This document shows positions 16,505-30,500 of a DNA stretch of 64,000 nt, in pieces. Source of the DNA: Paracoccus sulfuroxidans (GTDB lineage: Bacteria; Pseudomonadota; Alphaproteobacteria; Rhodobacterales; Rhodobacteraceae). The notes under the pieces were generated by a model. The model worked only from the letters and a program-made list of their open reading frames with translations, did not search any database and had not been told where the DNA came from. Where the stretch lies: the NCBI RefSeq assembly GCF_007830335.1, contig NZ_VLKU01000007.1, positions 1-64,000 on the forward strand. The letters run 5' to 3'. Each line of letters starts with the position of its first letter. Within the stretch, counting starts at the first letter, position 1. The translations under genes were made by a program, and so were the position numbers.

Positions 16505-18793
16505 ATGAAGTTCCGATTTCCCATTGTCATCATCGACGAGGATTTCCGGTCCGAGAATACCTCGGGCCTTGGCATCCGCGCCCTTGCCGAAGCCATCGAA
16601 AATGAAGGCTTCGAAGTCCTTGGCGTGACCAGCTATGGCGACCTGTCGCAATTCGCCCAGCAGCAAAGCCGCGCCTCGGCCTTCGTTCTGTCCATCGACG
16701 ACGAGGAATTCGGCACCGGCCCCGATCTGGACCCGGCCGTCGTCGACCTGCGCAACTTCATCGAGGAAGTGCGCTGGAAGAACGAAGACGTCCCGATCTT
16801 CCTGCATGGCGAGACCAAGACCTCGCGCCATCTGCCCAACGACATCCTGCGCGAACTGCACGGCTTCATCCACATGTTCGAGGATACGCCGGAATTCGTC
16901 GCCAAGCACATCATCCGCGAGGCCAAGATCTATCTGGAAGGCATCCAGCCGCCCTTCTTCAAGGCGCTTCTGGATTACGCCGAGGACGGCTCTTATTCGT
17001 GGCACTGCCCCGGCCATTCGGGCGGCGTCGCCTTCCTGAAAAGCCCCATCGGCCAGATGTATCACCAGTTCTACGGTGAAAACATGCTGCGCGCCGATGT
17101 CTGCAACGCGGTCGAAGAGCTGGGCCAGCTTCTGGACCATAACGGCGCGATTGGCGCGTCCGAACGCAATGCGGCGCGCATCTTCAATGCGGACCATTGC
17201 TTCTTCGTGACGAACGGCACCTCGACCTCGAACAAGATGGTCTGGCACCACACGGTGGCGCCGGGCGATGTCGTGGTCGTGGACCGCAACTGCCACAAGT
17301 CGATCCTGCATTCGATCATCATGACCGGCGCGATCCCGGTTTTCCTGCGCCCGACCCGCAACCATTGGGGCATCATCGGCCCCATCGCGCATTCCGAATT
17401 CGAGCCCGAGGCGATCCGCGCCAAGATCCGCGCGAACCCGCTGCTGGCGGGCGTCGATGCCGACAGCGTCAAGCCGCGCGTGATGACGCTGACGCAATCG
17501 ACCTATGACGGCGTGTTGTACAACACCGAGGAAATCAAAGGCATGCTCGACGGCTATGTCGAGAACCTGCATTTCGACGAAGCATGGCTGCCGCACGCGG
17601 CCTTCCACCCCTTCTACGGCACTTATCACGCGATGGGCCGCAAGCGCGGTCGTACCAAGCATTCGGTCACCTATGCCACGCAGTCGATCCACAAGCTGCT
17701 GGCGGGGATCTCTCAGGCCAGCCACGTTCTGGTGCAGGACAGCGAGGAGGTGAAGCTTGACCGCCACCTCTTCAACGAGGCGTACCTCATGCACACCTCG
17801 ACCAGCCCGCAATATTCGATCATCGCCAGCTGCGACGTCGCCGCCGCGATGATGGAGCCGCCGGGCGGCACCGCGCTGGTCGAGGAATCCATCCTTGAAG
17901 CGCTGGATTTCCGCCGCGCCATGCGCAAGGTCGCCGACGATTTCGGCGAGGATGACTGGTGGTTCGCGGTCTGGGGCCCGGAAGAGCTTTCCGACGAAGG
18001 CATCGGCCGCACCAAGGACTGGGTCCTGCGCCGCACCGACAGCGAAGGCGTCCAGCGCGATGGCGAGGACAGCTGGCACGGCTTTGGCGACATGGCGCCG
18101 GGCTTCAACATGCTGGACCCGATCAAGGCCACGATCATCACCCCCGGTCTGGACATCGACGGGCGCTTTGACGACACCGGCATCCCGGCCTCGATCGTCT
18201 CGAAATACCTGACCGAGCATGGCGTCGTCGTGGAAAAGACGGGGCTCTACAGCTTCTTCATCATGTTCACCATCGGCATCACCAAGGGCCGCTGGAACAC
18301 GCTGCTGGCCGCGCTTCAGCAGTTCAAGGATGACTACGACCGCAACCAACCCCTGTGGCGCGTCATGCCCGAGTTCTGCGCCAAGCACCCCCGCTATGAG
18401 CATATGGGCCTGCGCGACCTCAGCCAGCACGTCCATGCGCTTTACGCGAAATACGACGTCGCGCGGCTGTCGACCGAGATCTACCTGACCGAGCATCACC
18501 CGGCCATGACCCCCTCGGACGCCTATGCGCATATCGCGCGCCGCAAGACGCAGCGTGTCCCGATTGATGAGCTTGAGGGCCGGATCACCACCAGCCTTGT
18601 CACGCCCTATCCGCCGGGCATTCCGCTGCTGATCCCGGGCGAGACCTTCAATGGCAAGATCGTGGATTACCTGCGGTTCAACCGCGAATTCGCCCGCGAA
18701 TGTCCGGGGTTCGAGACCGATATCCACGGGCTGGTGCAGGAAACCGGGCCGGACGGCGTGGTCCGCCATTACGCGGATTGCGTGGCGGACTGA
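16505..18793 (+). CDS. Orn/Lys/Arg decarboxylase (PLP, fold type I)
   Basis: The 762-residue protein has an N-terminal CheY-like wing domain (about 1-125), the PLP domain and the C-terminal decarboxylase domain. The lysine that binds PLP is K397 in TQSIHKLLAGISQ, preceded by the cofactor-region motif HFDEAWLPHAAFHPFYG. The HCPGHSGG motif near residue 165 is also typical. It removes CO2 from lysine, arginine or ornithine, giving polyamines or acid resistance; the exact substrate cannot be read from sequence. The start is ATG 16505 with AAGGAAGG, not the longer upstream frame. No antiporter gene is adjacent, which argues for a biosynthetic rather than acid-resistance role. Confidence 0.93.
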   Translation: MKFRFPIVIIDEDFRSENTSGLGIRALAEAIENEGFEVLGVTSYGDLSQFAQQQSRASAFVLSIDDEEFGTGPDLDPAVVDLRNFIEEVRWKNEDVPIFLHGETKTSRHLPNDILRELHGFIHMFEDTPEFVAKHIIREAKIYLEGIQPPFFKALLDYAEDGSYSWHCPGHSGGVAFLKSPIGQMYHQFYGENMLRADVCNAVEELGQLLDHNGAIGASERNAARIFNADHCFFVTNGTSTSNKMVWHHTVAPGDVVVVDRNCHKSILHSIIMTGAIPVFLRPTRNHWGIIGPIAHSEFEPEAIRAKIRANPLLAGVDADSVKPRVMTLTQSTYDGVLYNTEEIKGMLDGYVENLHFDEAWLPHAAFHPFYGTYHAMGRKRGRTKHSVTYATQSIHKLLAGISQASHVLVQDSEEVKLDRHLFNEAYLMHTSTSPQYSIIASCDVAAAMMEPPGGTALVEESILEALDFRRAMRKVADDFGEDDWWFAVWGPEELSDEGIGRTKDWVLRRTDSEGVQRDGEDSWHGFGDMAPGFNMLDPIKATIITPGLDIDGRFDDTGIPASIVSKYLTEHGVVVEKTGLYSFFIMFTIGITKGRWNTLLAALQQFKDDYDRNQPLWRVMPEFCAKHPRYEHMGLRDLSQHVHALYAKYDVARLSTEIYLTEHHPAMTPSDAYAHIARRKTQRVPIDELEGRITTSLVTPYPPGIPLLIPGETFNGKIVDYLRFNREFARECPGFETDIHGLVQETGPDGVVRHYADCVAD

Positions 18794-18815
18794 CGCCCGC
18801 GCAGGGATAGACATC

Positions 18816-18845
18816 AAAAGGCCCGGCAGATCTGCCGGGCCTTTT
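18816..18845. terminator. bidirectional terminator, 30-bp perfect palindrome
   Basis: A fully symmetric 30-base sequence with arms AAAAGGCCCGGCAGA and TCTGCCGGGCCTTTT lies between the decarboxylase and the convergent anti-sigma gene. The A-run and T-run allow it to stop transcription from both sides. Confidence 0.85.
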
Positions 18846-18854
18846 CAGATGCAC

Positions 18855-19556
18855 TCAGCGCTTCAGGGCCGCAGCCTCATCCTCGGGCGACAGCGGCGCG
18901 CCCATGCCCGCCAGAGCATCGTCCAGCCCCGGAATATCGCCGCTGGCCGGAACGAAGCCCTCGGCATCCCCGGTCATGGTCGCGGCAAAGCGGTTTTCCC
19001 AGCCGTCCTGCGTCCGGCAGGCCAGCGAGACCGTGACCTGCGGCGTGCCGCGCGTTTCATATTCGCGGCAAAGCGTGCCGTCCGCATCGCGATAGGAGGC
19101 GATCACCGTCAGGTCACCGCCGCCCTCCAGCACCTGCACCTCGCCCGAGGGAAGGCTGTCCAGCGCGGCGATCTCGGCGGGCGCGATGCCGGTTTTGCGG
19201 TCCATGCCGAACCAGCCGACCGCCACCACCGCCAAGGCCACGGCGGCCGCAATGGCCTGCCACGGGCGACGGTTGAGGTTCGCGGGCGCGGGTGTCTCGA
19301 TACGGGCCGGCTCGATGCGGGTCGGCTCGGCCGCAGAAGTCTGCGCCTTGCGGATCATCGCGATCAGCGGATCATCGGCGGGGGTCGCCTTGGCCGATCC
19401 CGCCGCCTCTTGCAGCAGCCGCCGCGTCTCGGAAAACCGGCGCAGCCGGGCCTGCAGGGCGGGATCGGCGTCGACCGCCTGCTGCACGGCCTGCGCCTCG
19501 TCGGCGGCAAGCTCTCCATCCGCCAGAGCCATGAGTGTTTCGTCACTGATCTGCAT
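18855..19556 (-). CDS. transmembrane anti-sigma factor
   Basis: The 233-residue protein has an N-terminal cytoplasmic domain starting ISDETLMALADGELAADEA, typical of alphaproteobacterial anti-sigma factors. It lacks the HxxxCxxC zinc motif of ZAS proteins. A membrane helix lies at about 100-117 (WQAIAAAVALAVVAVGWFG), followed by a periplasmic domain of about 115 residues containing two cysteines (CREYETRG, LACRTQDGW). It should hold the ECF sigma factor encoded 52 bases upstream in the same operon inactive until an envelope signal arrives. Its periplasmic domain could be the target of the protease encoded divergently, which is inference. Confidence 0.85.
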   Translation of the reverse strand: MQISDETLMALADGELAADEAQAVQQAVDADPALQARLRRFSETRRLLQEAAGSAKATPADDPLIAMIRKAQTSAAEPTRIEPARIETPAPANLNRRPWQAIAAAVALAVVAVGWFGMDRKTGIAPAEIAALDSLPSGEVQVLEGGGDLTVIASYRDADGTLCREYETRGTPQVTVSLACRTQDGWENRFAATMTGDAEGFVPASGDIPGLDDALAGMGAPLSPEDEAAALKR

Positions 19557-19608
19557 CGGGCTTCCTTACCGTCACGGAGAGATGATTCATATACGCGGGA
19601 GCAGCCAT

Positions 19609-20106
19609 TTAATTCCCCGCCATGCCCAGTTTTTCCGAAAGCGCCAGACGGGCGCGGGCCAGTCGGCTCATCACCGTGCCCTTGGGAATGTCCAGCACAT
19701 CGGCGGTTTCGGCGTAGCTGAGCTGTTCGATACAGACCAGATGCAGGACCTCGCGCTGTTCCTCGGGCAGATCCTGCATCGCCACCTCGACCGATTGCAG
19801 CATCAGCCGCGCCTCGATCCCGGCTGAGGGGTCTGTCGGCAGGCTTTCGGGCATCTCGAACACATCGACCTCGATCCCCGCCGTGCGCTTGCGCCTTGTC
19901 ATGTCGATGAAGGCATTGCGCATGATGCGAAACAGCCATGGCTCCAGTTTCTGGGCCGGGTCATAGCTTCTGGCATTGGCAATCGCCCGCTCGACGGTGA
20001 TCTGAACCAGATCGTCTGCGATATCATGCCGCCGTGACAGCGACAGGCCAAATCGGCGAAGATTGGGCAAAAGGCGAACCAGAGCATCACCGAAAGCCGG
20101 ATCCAT
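19609..20106 (-). CDS. ECF-family RNA polymerase sigma factor
   Basis: A 165-residue sigma factor made only of region 2 (about 15-80, with DIADDLVQITVERAI and FRIMRNAFIDMTRRK) and region 4 (about 105-160, with LPEEQREVLHLVCIEQLSYAETADVL and the recognition helix GTVMSRLARARLAL), as in ECF sigmas. GGAGAGA precedes the ATG. The anti-sigma gene follows on the same strand, and the S8 protease gene diverges from the shared 97-base upstream region. It probably activates its own promoter and perhaps the protease. The ECF group was not determined. Confidence 0.93.
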   Translation of the reverse strand: MDPAFGDALVRLLPNLRRFGLSLSRRHDIADDLVQITVERAIANARSYDPAQKLEPWLFRIMRNAFIDMTRRKRTAGIEVDVFEMPESLPTDPSAGIEARLMLQSVEVAMQDLPEEQREVLHLVCIEQLSYAETADVLDIPKGTVMSRLARARLALSEKLGMAGN

Positions 20107-20203
20107 CAGATCTCTCCGCGTTGAGAAGAAAAATTAACCAATCCTTGGACTAATACTGATCCCGGGCCGTAGATGTCGAGAACGCTTGCAAAACGAGGTC
20201 GGA

Positions 20204-21442
<1,239 letters not shown>

Positions 21443-21454
21443 GGCCGGTGCGGC

Positions 21455-21865
21455 CTACTTGTCGTGCTGGGCCAGCCAGTCACGCATGGTGGCAATCTCG
21501 GTCTCCTGCGCGCTGATGATTTCCTCGGCCAGCGCGCGAACCTGCGGGTCTTTGCCGTGCTCCAGCACGATCTTGGCCATGTCGATCGCGCCCTGATGGT
21601 GCGGGATCATGCCGCGCATGAAATCGACATCCGCGTCGCCGGTATATTCGACGGCCATATCGGCATGCATGCGGTTGTTGGCCTCGATATAGGCCTTGGT
21701 CGAGGGGCTGTCGTCCGCACCCGCAGCGGGCATCGTGGACATGTCATGGCCCGACATATCATGGCCCTGCATGCCGCCCGCAGGTTCGGTCTGGCTTTGC
21801 GCAAAGGCAAGCCCGGCTGCGGCGGCCAGCGCGCCTGCGATAAAGATGGGGGTCAGCTTGTTCAT
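21455..21865 (-). CDS. DUF305 protein, exported, His/Met-rich
   Basis: A 136-residue exported protein: signal peptide (about 1-23), then a linker with GHDMSGHDMSTMP, then the DUF305 four-helix domain with FMRGMIPHHQGAIDMA. The His and Met residues are typical metal-binding positions in this family. The start is ATG 21865 with AAGGAGA. Its promoter region carries a TTGACC-19 bp-TAGATG element with a partial dyad, like that of copA on the other strand, so it probably answers to copper through CueR. A periplasmic copper-binding role is inferred from sequence and context. Confidence 0.85.
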   Translation of the reverse strand: MNKLTPIFIAGALAAAAGLAFAQSQTEPAGGMQGHDMSGHDMSTMPAAGADDSPSTKAYIEANNRMHADMAVEYTGDADVDFMRGMIPHHQGAIDMAKIVLEHGKDPQVRALAEEIISAQETEIATMRDWLAQHDK

Positions 21866-21992
21866 CGTGAAATCTCCTTTGCCTGAGTGAGCCAATGCCG
21901 CGCCAGACCTGCCGGTGTGACGTCACAGGCGTCACCTTGGGTGCGCAGGACGGCTGCATCGGGACTTCATTGCCTTTCACCCTCTGCAACCC

Positions 21993-22023
21993 CATCTAAG
22001 GCTTCCAACGGTTGTAAGGTCAA
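21993..22023 (-). promoter_or_regulatory. CueR-type promoter of the DUF305 gene
   Basis: On the minus strand TTGACC (22023-22018) and TAGATG (21998-21993) are separated by 19 bases, the overlong spacer that MerR-family activators untwist. The spacer contains an imperfect dyad, read on the plus strand as TTCCAA-CGG-TTGTAA. Confidence 0.65.
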
Positions 22024-22050
22024 GGGGGCGGAATAATCCGCACACCAACC

Positions 22051-22081
22051 TTGACCTTCCAATGGTTGGAACCTCTATCTG
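22051..22081 (+). promoter_or_regulatory. CueR-type promoter of copA
   Basis: TTGACC (22051-22056) and TATCTG (22076-22081) are 19 bases apart. The spacer holds the perfect dyad TTCCAA-TGG-TTGGAA (22057-22071). This is the standard arrangement of copper-responsive MerR/CueR promoters. The copA start codon is 43 bases downstream of the -10 box. Confidence 0.8.
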
Positions 22082-22124
22082 TATTGCTGACCTTGATTCG
22101 GATTTCAGAAAGAAGGAGGCAGCG

Positions 22125-24809
<2,685 letters not shown>

Positions 24810-24869
24810 ACAGCAACAACCGCCGGTGCGGGGCCGTCCCGCACCGGCCTGATCTGAAGGAGAGGCAAG

Positions 24870-25319
24870 ATGAACATCGGTCAGGCCGCCAAGGCCTCGG
24901 GCGTTTCGGCCAAGATGATCCGCTATTACGAACAAAGCGGGCTGATCCCTCCGGCCGACCGGCGCGCTTCGGGCTATCGCGATTATTCGGACACGGATGT
25001 CCACAACCTCAGCTTCATCCGCCGCGCCCGCGATCTGGGCTTTTCCGTGGCCGAGATCGGCGATCTGCTGGGCCTCTGGCGCGATCAGGACCGCCAGAGC
25101 GTCGAGGTGCGCAAGCTCGCGCTCTCGCATATCGAGACGCTGGAGAAAAAGATCGTGGCGCTGCAGGAAATGTCGCGCACGCTGGGCGCGCTGGTGGCCT
25201 GCTGCAACGGCGATGAGCGGCCTGATTGCCCGATCATCGACAGCCTGCAATCGGGCAGGGAGGGTGAGGATGTTGAGATCCGCGCCCGTGTCGGCGCGGT
25301 CGAGAAGCTGGCCCGCTAA
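24870..25319 (+). CDS. cueR: copper-responsive MerR-family regulator CueR
   Basis: A 149-residue regulator: MerR winged helix (about 1-70, [24 protein letters not shown]), dimerisation helix (about 75-110) and a metal loop with C112 and C120 ([11 protein letters not shown]), the same positions as the Cu(I) ligands of E. coli CueR. A further Cys at 111 is present. AAGGAGAGG precedes the ATG. It lies 60 bases after copA on the same strand and is probably co-transcribed, giving feedback. The two 19-bp-spacer promoters at 21993-22081 are its likely targets. Its last bases overlap the convergent eutC stop by 4 bases. Confidence 0.93.
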   Translation: MNIGQAAKASGVSAKMIRYYEQSGLIPPADRRASGYRDYSDTDVHNLSFIRRARDLGFSVAEIGDLLGLWRDQDRQSVEVRKLALSHIETLEKKIVALQEMSRTLGALVACCNGDERPDCPIIDSLQSGREGEDVEIRARVGAVEKLAR

Positions 25320-26095
25320 CCTCCCAGCAGGAAATTCGGGCGGATGGCGGGACCGGCCAGCGCCTCGGCCTCGTCCTTCAGATCGACGCCCGAAAGCCCG
25401 CGCCTGCGGGCCTCGGTCATCAGGAAGACCAGCTTATGCGCGGCCTCGGGATAGCCAAGCCCCGCAGGCCGCACGTTCGAGATGCAGTTCCTCGCCTCAT
25501 CCGTCAGACCGGGGCGCGGGCCATGGGTCAGGTAAAGCCCAAGGCTGTCGGGGCTGCTGAGGCCCGGGCGCTCTCCGATCAGGACGGCCACGATCTGCGC
25601 GCTAAGCATCGCCCCGATCTCATCGCCGATGGCCACGCGGCCCTGCGTCACGATGGTCAGGGGTGCGAGTTTCCACCCCTCCAGCGCGGGCAGCAGCACC
25701 TGCAGGAACGGCAGCGCGTTCTGGGCAATCGCGGTCGCCGACAGCCCGTCGGCAATGACGATGGCCAGATCATGCCCCTTGGGCGCCCCGGCCAGCGCCT
25801 CGCGTGAGGCGTGGCCAAGCTGGCGCCCCAGATCGGGGCGTTGCAGATAGGCGGCGCGGCTTTCAGCGGCGCTTTGCAGCACCATCGCCCGCTGCCCCAG
25901 ATCCGCCAGCCCCTGTTGCAGGGCACCGGTGTCCAGCGCCAGCCCGACCGCCTTGCGGGCGCGGGCATGGGCCATCTGAAACTCCAGATGCGGGACGGTG
26001 GGCTGGCTGACGCCTGCCCGGCCAAGCGCGATGCGCGCCGGGGTCAGCGCCCGCAGCGCGCCCCACGGATTCGCGGTCACCGGATCGCGCGTCAT
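25316..26095 (-). CDS. eutC: ethanolamine ammonia-lyase small subunit
   Basis: A 259-residue protein matching EutC: an N-terminal helical part ([33 protein letters not shown]), the central [14 protein letters not shown], then the cobalamin-side residues of the C-terminal half ([41 protein letters not shown]). With EutB it splits ethanolamine into acetaldehyde and ammonia using adenosylcobalamin. The start overlaps the eutB stop by 4 bases, so the subunits are coupled. The 3' end overlaps cueR convergently. Confidence 0.95.
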   Translation of the reverse strand: MTRDPVTANPWGALRALTPARIALGRAGVSQPTVPHLEFQMAHARARKAVGLALDTGALQQGLADLGQRAMVLQSAAESRAAYLQRPDLGRQLGHASREALAGAPKGHDLAIVIADGLSATAIAQNALPFLQVLLPALEGWKLAPLTIVTQGRVAIGDEIGAMLSAQIVAVLIGERPGLSSPDSLGLYLTHGPRPGLTDEARNCISNVRPAGLGYPEAAHKLVFLMTEARRRGLSGVDLKDEAEALAGPAIRPNFLLGG

Positions 26096-27477
26096 GCCAC
26101 GCCCTCGATCGCGCGGCGGAAGGCGGGGGGCAGCGTCTCGCTCAGCCCACCGCCGGGGCGGGTGATGTCCTGCCGCAGCAGCCAGTCCTCGAACTCGGGC
26201 GCGGGACGCAGGCCCAGCACCTGCCGCAGATAGAGGGCGTCATGAAACGAGGTCGTCTGATAATTCAGCATCACATCATCCGAGCCGGGAATGCCCATGA
26301 TGAAGGTGATCCCCGCGACGCCCAGCAGGGTCAGCAGGTTGTCCATGTCGTTCTGGTCGGCCTCGGCGTGGTTGGTATAGCAGATGTCGCATCCCATCGG
26401 CAGGCCCAGCAGCTTGCCGCAGAAGTGATCCTCCAGCCCCGCGCGGATGATCTGCTTGCCGTCGTAAAGATATTCGGGGCCGATGAAGCCCACGACCGTA
26501 TTGACCAGCAGGGGCTTGACCATCCGCGCCACGGCATAGGCCCGCGCCTCCAGCGTCTGCTGGTCGATGCCGTGGTGGGCATTGGCCGACAGGGCCGAGC
26601 CCTGACCGGTTTCCAGATACATCACATTCTCACCGACCGTGCCGCGCTGAAGCGACAGCGCCGCCTCGCGCCCTTCGCGCAACAGGGCCAGATCGATGCC
26701 GAAACTGCGGTTCGCGGCCTCGGTCCCTGCGACGGATTGAAACACAAGATCGACGGGCGCGCCGCGCCGGATCAACTCGATCGCGCTGGTCACATGGGTC
26801 AGCACGCAGGATTGCGTCGGGATCTCGTAACGGCGGATGACCTCATCCAGCATCCGCAGCAGCGTGTCGACCGCAGGCAGCGAATCCGAGGCCGGGTTGA
26901 TGCCGATGACCGCATCACCATTACCATACATCAGCCCGTCCAGGATCGAGGCGGCGATCCCCGCCGGGTCATCCGTCGGGTGATTGGGCTGAAGCCGGGT
27001 CGAGAGCCGCCCGGGCAGGCCGATGGTGTTGCGAAACCGCGTCTCGACCCGGACTTTGCGGGCAATCAGGATCAGGTCCTGATTGCGGCAGATCTTGCTG
27101 ACGGCGGCGACCATCTCGGGCGTCAGCCCCGGCGCAAGGGCTGTCAGCGCCGCCGCATCGGCCTGATCGGACAGCAGCCAGTCGCGAAACCCGCCGACGG
27201 TCAGCGCCGCCACTGGCTGAAAGGCGCGGGCGTCATGGCTGTCGACGATCAGCCGCGTGACCTCATCAGCCTCATAGGGGATCAGGTGATCGTGTAGAAA
27301 GGTCGTCAGCGGCAGATCGGCCAGCGCCATCTGGGCGGCGGCACGCTCTTCCTCATCCAAGGCGGCGATGCCCGCCAGATGATCGCCCGAGCGTTCGGGG
27401 CTGGCCTTCGCCATCAGCTGCGCCAGATCGTCAAAGCGCCAGACCTGGCGGCCAAGCGTATGGGCAAAACTGGGCAT
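26092..27477 (-). CDS. eutB: ethanolamine ammonia-lyase large subunit
   Basis: The 461-residue TIM-barrel subunit has the family's usual length. Typical stretches are [62 protein letters not shown] and the C-terminal [14 protein letters not shown]. It binds ethanolamine and adenosylcobalamin with EutC. The start is ATG 27477 with an AGGAA site; the longer frame upstream reads poorly. Only the lyase is present: no reactivase (EutA), aldehyde dehydrogenase, transporter or microcompartment shell genes are nearby, so this is a non-compartment ethanolamine pathway, perhaps for nitrogen supply. Confidence 0.95.
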   Translation of the reverse strand: MPSFAHTLGRQVWRFDDLAQLMAKASPERSGDHLAGIAALDEEERAAAQMALADLPLTTFLHDHLIPYEADEVTRLIVDSHDARAFQPVAALTVGGFRDWLLSDQADAAALTALAPGLTPEMVAAVSKICRNQDLILIARKVRVETRFRNTIGLPGRLSTRLQPNHPTDDPAGIAASILDGLMYGNGDAVIGINPASDSLPAVDTLLRMLDEVIRRYEIPTQSCVLTHVTSAIELIRRGAPVDLVFQSVAGTEAANRSFGIDLALLREGREAALSLQRGTVGENVMYLETGQGSALSANAHHGIDQQTLEARAYAVARMVKPLLVNTVVGFIGPEYLYDGKQIIRAGLEDHFCGKLLGLPMGCDICYTNHAEADQNDMDNLLTLLGVAGITFIMGIPGSDDVMLNYQTTSFHDALYLRQVLGLRPAPEFEDWLLRQDITRPGGGLSETLPPAFRRAIEGVA

Positions 27478-27546
27478 GCGGGATTTCCTGAGCTTGGAAC
27501 TTCCGGCCCAAGGTGATCGATTTTCCGCCAGCCGCAAAGGGGAAAG

Positions 27547-27573
27547 CTCTGCCGGGGTCAGCCCCCGGCAGAG
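27547..27573 (-). terminator. terminator after tamB
   Basis: CTCTGCCGGGG and CCCCGGCAGAG form an 11-bp stem with a 5-base loop just beyond the tamB stop, and the minus strand then reads CTTTCCCCTTT. It separates the tamAB operon from eutBC. Confidence 0.7.
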
Positions 27574-27579
27574 GCGGGA

Positions 27580-30500
27580 TCAGTAATCGCGCTCATAGAA
27601 CAGGCCCAGCGTGCTGTCGCCTTCGCTGTTGACCGAGCCGCGCGCCGTCAGGTTCGTGTTGATGTCGAGGTTCAGGTTCAGCCGTGTCTTGCCGTCGCCG
27701 CCCACCTGCACGTCGGTGTAGAGATTGCGCGACAGGTACTTGCCCGCACGAACCGAGACATTGCCCTCATCATCCGTTGCCAGATCCAGATCATCGAGCC
27801 CGGTCGAGGCCCGCAGGCGTCCGACGATGCCTTCGCCGCCGCGCCCGGCCAGCGTCGCAACCGCATTGGCCAGCTGAGCGGCCTGCAGCGCGCTGATCTT
27901 GTCCAGCCCGCGCCCGAACAGAAGCTGCGAAAGCACCTCTTCCTCGGGCATGTCGGGCGAGGATTCGAACTTGATCTCGGGGTCCTGCGCCTCACCGTCG
28001 ATGATGATCCGGGTGGTGATGCCATCCTGCACGGTTTCGGCCACCAGTCGGATCACCGGGATCAGGCTGCCCTGCAGCTCGATCAGGCCCTCGGTCAGGT
28101 CGAACCGCTTGCCCAGCAGATCGACGCGGCCCCGGATCAGCTCCAACTGGCCGACCGGGATCGGCTGGCGGGCGTTGCCGGTGACGCGCAGCTCTCCGCC
28201 CAGTTCGGCGTCGACGCCGCGACCACGCACGAAGACCTGATCGGGCGCGTTGATCGTCAGGTCGAAGCGCGCCGGATTGGCGGGCGGCGTAGCGGGCGGC
28301 GTGTTCATGCCGGCGGCGCGCGAATCCTCGCTGGGGAATTCCAGCAGCCCCGCCTTGGCGCGGGTCTGGCGCTGCGGCGGGCGTTCGCCCAAATGGCGGA
28401 TATCGGGAATGGCCGAGGCCCCACCAAGCCCGGTCGAGGGGATGCGCAACTCGGCCTCGCGCACGTCGATGCGCCCGGCCACCAGCGGCCCCTGCACGGC
28501 CGAGCCGGTCACGGTGATGTCGCCGAAGACCTGCACCTGATAGAGGTTCGGGTCGCGCAGGATCACCCGGTTCAGGTTGACCGCCAGATCCATCGAGCGG
28601 TCGCCGGTCAGATTGACCGGCCCGTTCACGGTGATATGGCCCCCGGCCTCGACCTCGCCATTCACGTCAACCACCACGCGGCCACCGTTGAAATCGGCAT
28701 TGGCGTTCAGCGTGCCGATGCTGAGGCCCAGCTTCGGCTCGGCCAGACGCCCGCCATTCAGCGACACCCGGCCCGAGAGCGATTCCAGCGCAGGCGCGCC
28801 GTTCACCCGCAGATCGAAGGTCACCGGACCGTCAACGCTGCGCGTGCGCAGGAAGGGGTTCGCGGCGGCGGCCTCGGTATTGCCCGCAACCCGCAGGTCC
28901 ATGGTGGCAAAGCTATGCGCGATGCCGCCGGTCACCTGTGCCCGCGTGCCACCCGGCCCCGAGGCCGTCAGGTTCACGTCATAGTTCTGCGGCGTCTGGC
29001 GAATGGTGCCCCGCACCTCGGCAGGCCCCGGGAAGCCATCAACCAGCAGCGCCAGATCGTTCAGCCGCGCGTCAAGGTTCAGCCCCGTCGTCGGATCGCC
29101 GTCGCCGGTCAGGCGGAACTGGCCGTTCTGCGCGCGCAGACTGTTCACCGTGATGCGGTTGTCGGCCGAGAGCCGCGCGTCAACCTCGAAGGTCGAATGC
29201 CCGGCCAGCACGCCATCCGCCTGCGGATTTCCGACGGCCAAACCGTCTGCCGTGCCGCTGGCGGTGATGTGGCGCGCGCCCTGATCGTCGCGCAACTGGG
29301 CATTGGCGTTGACCGCGCCGCGGAAGCCGCGACCCAGGAACCGCAGGTCATCGGCGCGAACCGTCGCTTTCACGTCGGTCGCATTGATGCCCACCTGCCC
29401 CTCGGCCCCGACATGCAGGCGCGGGTTTTCGATCTGGGCGGTGTCGATGGCGAAGATGCCGTTACGCTCGGTCCCCTGCACAGTCAGGCGGGTTTCGCCC
29501 GCCAGCGCACCGTCGACCTGCGCCTGCCCGAAAGACAGATCCGTGCCGGTGCCCGTCACATCCAGACGCCGCGCGCCGGTGCCGTCATCGACGAAACTAC
29601 CCTGTGCCTTCAGCGCGCCGCGCCAGCCCTGCCCGAAGGCCGCCAGCGACTTCAGATCGACATTGCCGGTCAGGTCGGTCTTCGACTTGCCGAGCGAGCC
29701 GCGCACATCTGCCACCGCCTGCGCATTGTCCAGCTTCAGGTCGTTGATGGTGATCTCGCCATTGCGCTCCTCGGCAGTCAGCTTCAGCAGCGTGACGCCG
29801 GTCAGCCCCGGATCGCCGTCCTGACTGCCCAGCCGCAGATCGGTGCCGCGCCCGGTCAGATCCAGCATGCGCGCGCCGCCCTGTTCCGTCGCCGTCGCCG
29901 TCGCCGTCAGCCCGCCCGAGAAGCCACGCCCCAGCACCGCCAGATCGGGGAAGGCAAAGTCCATTTTCGCATTCAGCGCGCCGGGCGCGAAGCTGCCCTG
30001 ACCGCGCCCGGACAGCTGCGGGTTGACCAGCTCCAGCTTCTCGACCTCGAATTCACCGCCTCGCTGGGTGGCCTCGACCGTCAGATCGGTTTCGCCGTCC
30101 AGCGCGCCGTCGAGTTCAGGGATGCCGGTCACCAGTCCCTGCGCCTTGCCGGTCACCCGCAACTTGCGGCCATCCTGCGGCCCGGTCAGATTGGCGTCCA
30201 GACGCATGGCTCCCGCCATTTTCGGGTCCGCCACGGTCAGGCTGGGCATGTCGATGGTCGCCGTCACATCCGCGCTGGTGCTGCTGAGGAAGCCCTTGGC
30301 ATCGGCGGTCAGGTTCTGCGCCTTGACCGTCAGCCCGCGCAGCTCGATCCCCGAGGTGTCGCGGCGCGCGTCCAACGCGATGCGCGATTCCCCGGCCAGA
30401 ATCCGGTCGGCATGCTCTTGCCCGACCTGAATGTCCTGCCCCAGGATCTCGACATTGGCGTCGAAGGATTTGCCCAGCAGCGCATAGCTGCCGACGACAT

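Noticed and set aside
16490-18817. Long antisense frame across the decarboxylase
   Set aside because: No start site or family resemblance; the sense enzyme is complete.
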